Positions 14,303 through 15,777 of a stretch of 15,777 bases of DNA are shown here, piece after piece. The DNA lies in the NCBI GenBank assembly GCA_964456525.1, contig CAYWAP010000039.1:1-15777 (forward strand), given 5' to 3'. Under the pieces are notes generated by a model. The model did no database searches. It had not been told where the DNA came from and saw nothing but the letters and a program-made list of their open reading frames with translations. Each line of letters begins with the position of its first letter. Within the stretch, counting starts at the first letter, position 1. Source of the stretch: Onthomonas sp964456525 (GTDB lineage: Bacteria > Bacillota > Clostridia > Oscillospirales > Oscillospiraceae). A program made the translations under genes and the position numbers.

Positions 14303-15379
14303 TCAGCCCTCGCAGACCGGAACAATCCAGCCCTTTTCGTCGGGCAGTTTGCCCCACTGGATTCCGGTCAGGGTGTCATACAGCTTCTGGGTCAGAGGAC
14401 CAATCTTTCCACCGGAGATATACGCGGTCTCGTCCTTCCACTTCAGCTCCTTGACCGGGGAGACGACGGCAGCCGTGCCGGTTCCCCAGACCTCTTCCAG
14501 CTTGCCTTCCCGGGCGGCGGCCATGACGTCGGCAATGGCCAGCTTGCCTTCAATGACCTCATAGCCCCAGTCTCTGCACAGTTCCAGAATGGACCGACGG
14601 GTCACGCCGGGCAGAACGGTGCCGACTGTGGCAGCCGTGTAAATTTTGCCGTCGATTTTGAACATGATGTTCATGGAGCCGACTTCCTCGACGTACTTTT
14701 TCTCCACGCCATCCAGCCAGAGAACCTGGGCAAATCCCTGCTCCTCCGCCATCTCACCGGCTTTGATGGAGGCGGCATAGTTGCCGCCGCACTTGGTGAA
14801 GCCGGTCAGGCCGGGCGCCGCCCGGATATACTCGTCTTCCACATAGATGCGGACGGGGTTGATGCCCTCAGCGTAATAAGCGCCGGAGGGAGAGCCGATA
14901 ATGGAGAAAATATAGTGCTTGGAAGCGTGAACCCCCAGCCCCACATCGGTTGCAAAGATAAAGGGGCGAATGTAGTAGGAAGAGCCATCGATATGAGGCA
15001 CCCAATCCTTGTCCACCTGCACCAGCGCCTTCACCGCCTGAATAAAGTCCTCAACCGGGATTCTGGGAATGCACAGCCGGTCGGCAGAGTCGTTCATACG
15101 CTTGGCGTTGCAGTCGGGACGGAACAGCTGAATCTGGTTGTCCGCCGTGCGATAGGCCTTCATGCCCTCAAAGATTTCCTGCGCGTAGTGGAGAACCACC
15201 GTGGCCGGGTCCAGCTGGAAGGGCTGGTAGGGGATAATGCGGGCATCGTGCCAGCCTTCCCCCTCTGTATACTCCATGACGAACATATGGTCGGAAAAGC
15301 AGCTGCCAAAGCCCAATTTGCTCTCGTCCGCCGGCTTCTCCTTAGGTGTTTTTGTTCGCTCGATTTTAATATCTAACAT
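14303..15379 (-). CDS. ilvE: Branched-chain amino acid aminotransferase
   Basis: This PLP enzyme interconverts leucine, isoleucine and valine with their 2-oxo acids, using glutamate and 2-oxoglutarate, in the cytoplasm. The 358-residue protein belongs to the class IV aminotransferases of the longer (mitochondrial-like) BCAT type. Visible are FGSCFSDHMFVMEY, LHYAQEIFEGMKAYR, FRPDCNAKRMNDSADRLCIP, the PLP lysine in GFTKCGGNYAAS (Lys196), EEVGSMNIMF and LPGVTRRSILEL. The ATG at 15379 has AGGAGG about ten bases upstream and a strong promoter before that. No other branched-chain biosynthesis gene is nearby, so it is an isolated locus. No CodY box or T-box leader was seen. Confidence 0.96.
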   Translation of the reverse strand: MLDIKIERTKTPKEKPADESKLGFGSCFSDHMFVMEYTEGEGWHDARIIPYQPFQLDPATVVLHYAQEIFEGMKAYRTADNQIQLFRPDCNAKRMNDSADRLCIPRIPVEDFIQAVKALVQVDKDWVPHIDGSSYYIRPFIFATDVGLGVHASKHYIFSIIGSPSGAYYAEGINPVRIYVEDEYIRAAPGLTGFTKCGGNYAASIKAGEMAEEQGFAQVLWLDGVEKKYVEEVGSMNIMFKIDGKIYTAATVGTVLPGVTRRSILELCRDWGYEVIEGKLAIADVMAAAREGKLEEVWGTGTAAVVSPVKELKWKDETAYISGGKIGPLTQKLYDTLTGIQWGKLPDEKGWIVPVCEG

Positions 15380-15429
15380 ATCTGAGGTACCTCCTACCGG
15401 AAGCGCTTAGCATGCGCTGTGTTTTCCAT

Positions 15430-15458
15430 ATTATATTCTTATTTCCCTCCTGCTGCAA
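15430..15458 (-). promoter_or_regulatory. ilvE promoter
   Basis: On the minus strand TTGCAG (15458-15453), a 17-base spacer and TATAAT (15435-15430) form a strong promoter. The leader of about 45 bases contains a short AGCGC/GCGCT inverted repeat ahead of the AGGAGG site, too short to be a riboswitch. Confidence 0.75.
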
Positions 15459-15565
15459 GGGGTTGGCCATGAAAAGTCCTTTGTTTTTGCAGGTATTCCC
15501 ATCATTACCCGGCTTTTTTCTCAGGGCGCAGCATTGAAAATGGTTCAAAAAGCGAGTTAGGATAG

Positions 15566-15748
15566 AGGCATGAAAACAGGGGCGGCCTAGACGCGCTGAA
15601 CGCCCTGCTGCCCCAGTATGAGGGGTGGGTGGGGTGCATCTGCATCAGTCCGCGCTACAACCCTGGTGAAGAAGGTTGGACTTATAACGATAATGTGAAT
15701 AATCCCAGAATCCAAACAAGGCCTAGGCCTTGTTTGAAAAATGTGTAG
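15566..15748 (+). pseudogene. Gene-like fragment without a start codon (unidentified)
   Basis: One plus-strand frame reads LDALNALLPQYEGW then VGCICISPRYNPGEEGWTYN, which looks like real protein with plausible codon use, and runs to TAG at 15746-15748. It opens after a TAG at 15563-15565 and contains no ATG. An ATG at 15570, preceded by AGGATAGAGG, begins a different frame that stops after six codons, so a frameshift could join them. The end of the frame runs through the palindrome at 15713-15736, suggesting that the original gene was truncated there. I do not recognise the family. Confidence 0.3.
15713..15736. repeat. Perfect 24-base palindrome
   Basis: CAAACAAGGCCT is followed immediately by its exact reverse complement AGGCCTTGTTTG. 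As a perfect palindrome it could be a protein-binding site, a junction of two inverted element ends, or a hairpin. AAACAAGGC also occurs at 10312-10320. Confidence 0.75.
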
Positions 15749-15769
15749 TCTTGTTCTAAAGCAACAAGA
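15749..15769. repeat. Inverted repeat at the window end
   Basis: TCTTGTT (15749-15755) and AACAAGA (15763-15769) are exact inverted copies around a 7-base spacer, 12 bases after the large palindrome. No T run follows on the visible plus strand. It may be a mobile-element end or a structured intergenic RNA; the window ends too soon to tell. Confidence 0.5.
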
Positions 15770-15777
15770 TAGCAATA

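Noticed and set aside
14141..15376. Long plus-strand open frame opposite ilvE (411 codons)
   Set aside because: It has no start signal, and the terminator of the DUF896 gene lies inside it. The opposite strand carries an intact aminotransferase.
15380..15429. T-box or riboswitch leader before ilvE
   Set aside because: The leader after the predicted promoter is only about 45 bases and lacks T-box or known aptamer features.
15366..15548. 60-codon minus-strand open frame upstream of ilvE
   Set aside because: It spans the ilvE promoter and ribosome binding site, has no start signal and no recognisable protein character.

Overview
The window (about 57% GC by eye, AGGAGG-type ribosome binding sites, sigma-A-like promoters with 16-18 base spacers) looks like the chromosome of a low-GC-phylum anaerobe, most likely a gut Clostridia member of the Oscillospiraceae type (Flavonifractor, Lawsonibacter or Oscillibacter-like). 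This rests on the gene families (TmcAL, a ThiI without rhodanese domain, DUF896, a TagF-like polymerase, acetate kinase) and base composition; no marker gene fixes the species. Most genes are ordinary housekeeping genes.

Layout from left to right. Bases 1-347 hold no intact gene: a protein-like but broken reading on the minus strand, then two strong hairpins. A small membrane exporter-family gene (minus, 348-818) is divergent from a translationally coupled pair of RluA-type pseudouridine synthases (plus, 1088-2628). A solitary 1035-residue CDP-glycerol glycerophosphotransferase-like protein follows under its own promoter (2762-5869). It meets, tail to tail across two opposed terminators, a four-gene minus-strand operon (10248 to 5976): a lipid kinase with a TTG start, mnmE, a zinc-ribbon membrane protein with a long acidic Ser/Thr/Asp/Glu tail, and thiI. 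Upstream of it on the same strand lies tmcAL (10428-11636), divergent from ackA (11852-13063). Then come a VanZ-family membrane protein (minus), a DUF896 protein (plus) and the branched-chain aminotransferase ilvE (minus). The last 400 bases hold the ilvE promoter, a gene-like fragment without a start codon, and a perfect 24-base palindrome followed by a second inverted repeat.

Two themes stand out. RNA modification is over-represented: two RluA paralogues, ThiI (s4U8), MnmE (wobble U34) and TmcAL (ac4C34) lie within 11 kb. TmcAL, which consumes acetate and ATP, is also divergent from acetate kinase, which interconverts acetate and acetyl phosphate. The least explained protein is the zinc-ribbon, single-membrane-span, acidic-tail protein inside the mnmE-thiI operon. 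I found no CRISPR array, complete mobile element, rRNA or tRNA gene, and no system I would call clearly new.
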